64,000 nucleotides of DNA from Pseudomonas lalkuanensis. GTDB lineage: Bacteria > Pseudomonadota > Gammaproteobacteria > Pseudomonadales > Pseudomonadaceae. Location of the stretch: assembly GCF_008807375.1 (NCBI RefSeq), contig NZ_CP043311.1, forward strand, positions 2,460,001 to 2,524,000, given 5' to 3'. A model generated the notes under the pieces. It made no database searches. It was not told where the DNA came from and saw nothing but the letters and a program-made list of their open reading frames with translations. Made by a program: the position numbers and the translations under genes. Position 1 is the stretch's first letter; every line of letters starts with the position of its first letter. Shown one piece after another: positions 63,564 through 64,000 of this stretch.

Positions 63564-64000
63564 ATGCCCGGTTACATCCCTACCGCGCCGGTCGAGGTGC
63601 GCATGCTGGACGGCGGTTACGCTCGCGAAGCACGGTCGCTGCTGTATCACGCCTATCGTCACGAACCCACTTTCGCCTATCTGTTCGATGCCGAAAGACC
63701 CGGCTACGAGCAGCGGGTGCGCGCAACGGTGCGCGAACTGGTGCAGCAGCATTTCCTGGAGGACCTGCCGGCCATTGGCCTGCTGATCGAAGAGCGCCTG
63801 GTGGGTGTCGCCCTGATAGCGCCGCCGCAGCGCCGTCTGGACATCACCGAAAGCTGGGGTTGGCGCCTGCGCATGCTGCTCACCACCGGTTTCCGCTGCA
63901 CGCGGCGTTACCTCGACTACCACGACGCGGTGCTCGCCTGCCTGCCGCCGGGGCCATATCACGTGCTACCGCTGCTGGGCATCCACCCGGAGTTCCAGGG
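63564..64000 (+). CDS. GNAT-family N-acetyltransferase, N-terminal part
   Basis: The gene runs off the window end; 145 codons are seen. The chain starts [27 protein letters not shown] and continues with [25 protein letters not shown] and [14 protein letters not shown], the last being the start of the acetyl-CoA binding motif (usually followed by RGxG). GAGGTG precedes the ATG. It is divergent from xthA. The substrate is unknown. Confidence 0.75.
   Translation, partial: MPGYIPTAPVEVRMLDGGYAREARSLLYHAYRHEPTFAYLFDAERPGYEQRVRATVRELVQQHFLEDLPAIGLLIEERLVGVALIAPPQRRLDITESWGWRLRMLLTTGFRCTRRYLDYHDAVLACLPPGPYHVLPLLGIHPEFQ

Noticed and set aside
63432..63962. Extended xthA frame opposite the GNAT gene
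   Set aside because: Exonuclease III proteins start at MKIVSFN, which is the ATG at 63431; the extension overlaps the divergent gene.

Overview
The window looks like a Pseudomonas chromosome, probably close to the P. aeruginosa / P. nitroreducens / P. citronellolis side of the genus. The basis is the high GC content, scattered Pseudomonas REP elements (GTGGGAGCGAATTCATTCGCG type), an intact nfxB-mexCD-oprJ efflux locus, OprD-type porin, ActP acetate permease, and Crc/Hfq-type AANAANAA motifs in front of catabolic genes. I see no rRNA, tRNA, CRISPR array, insertion sequence or prophage. It reads as a metabolic and accessory part of a core chromosome. Most start codons were chosen from Shine-Dalgarno spacing and often differ from the longest open frame.

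Layout. 0-8 kb: the end of a nitrilase-family amidohydrolase, a PotF-like binding protein, DUF4256 and nucleotidyltransferase-like genes, a secreted Gly/His-rich protein with an 11-residue repeat tail, an amidase, a thioredoxin-fold protein and Ohr. 8.4-16.4 kb: a TauE/SafE exporter, then dkgB / cyclase / MoaF-like / MFS, then an SDR divergent from a LysR regulator, an aldo-keto reductase, an SRPBCC protein, and a 111-bp copy of the 3' end of dkgB left as a remnant. 16.4-23.8 kb: a minus-strand valine (isobutyryl-CoA) operon of six genes. 24-28 kb: REP cluster, OprD porin, actP and DUF485. 28-30 kb: a LysR regulator and a GFA-family protein. 29.5-36.1 kb: nfxB divergent from mexC-mexD-oprJ. 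36.1-43.1 kb: DUF3703, a phenylacetaldehyde-type aldehyde dehydrogenase divergent from the quinohemoprotein amine dehydrogenase operon qhpA-D-C-B. 43.3-48.3 kb: acyl-CoA ligase, AraC regulator and chemoreceptor. 48.5-54.2 kb: a five-gene isoleucine (2-methylbutyryl-CoA) cluster. 54.3-64 kb: LysR / acyl-CoA dehydrogenase pair, a TerC/Alx protein with a structured leader, a TonB siderophore receptor, a PstS-OmpA fusion, a YegP-like protein, xthA and the start of a GNAT acetyltransferase.

How it fits together. Two branched-chain acyl-CoA pathways, each with its own acyl-CoA ligase, flank an acetate permease/porin set and an amine-to-aldehyde-to-acid module (QHNDH plus aldehyde dehydrogenase). 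Six AANAANAA motifs lie upstream of the potF-like, isobutyrate, acetate, qhpA, qhpB and 2-methylbutyrate genes. This suggests the catabolic modules share Crc/Hfq catabolite repression (inference). Other points worth attention are the near-identical LysR-type operators at 13.67 and 14.64 kb, the ribosome-site-sequestering leader of the TerC gene, the 16-bp perfect inverted repeat at 43.17 kb, the hendecad-repeat secreted protein, and the unusual cyclase/MoaF-like/MFS operon.
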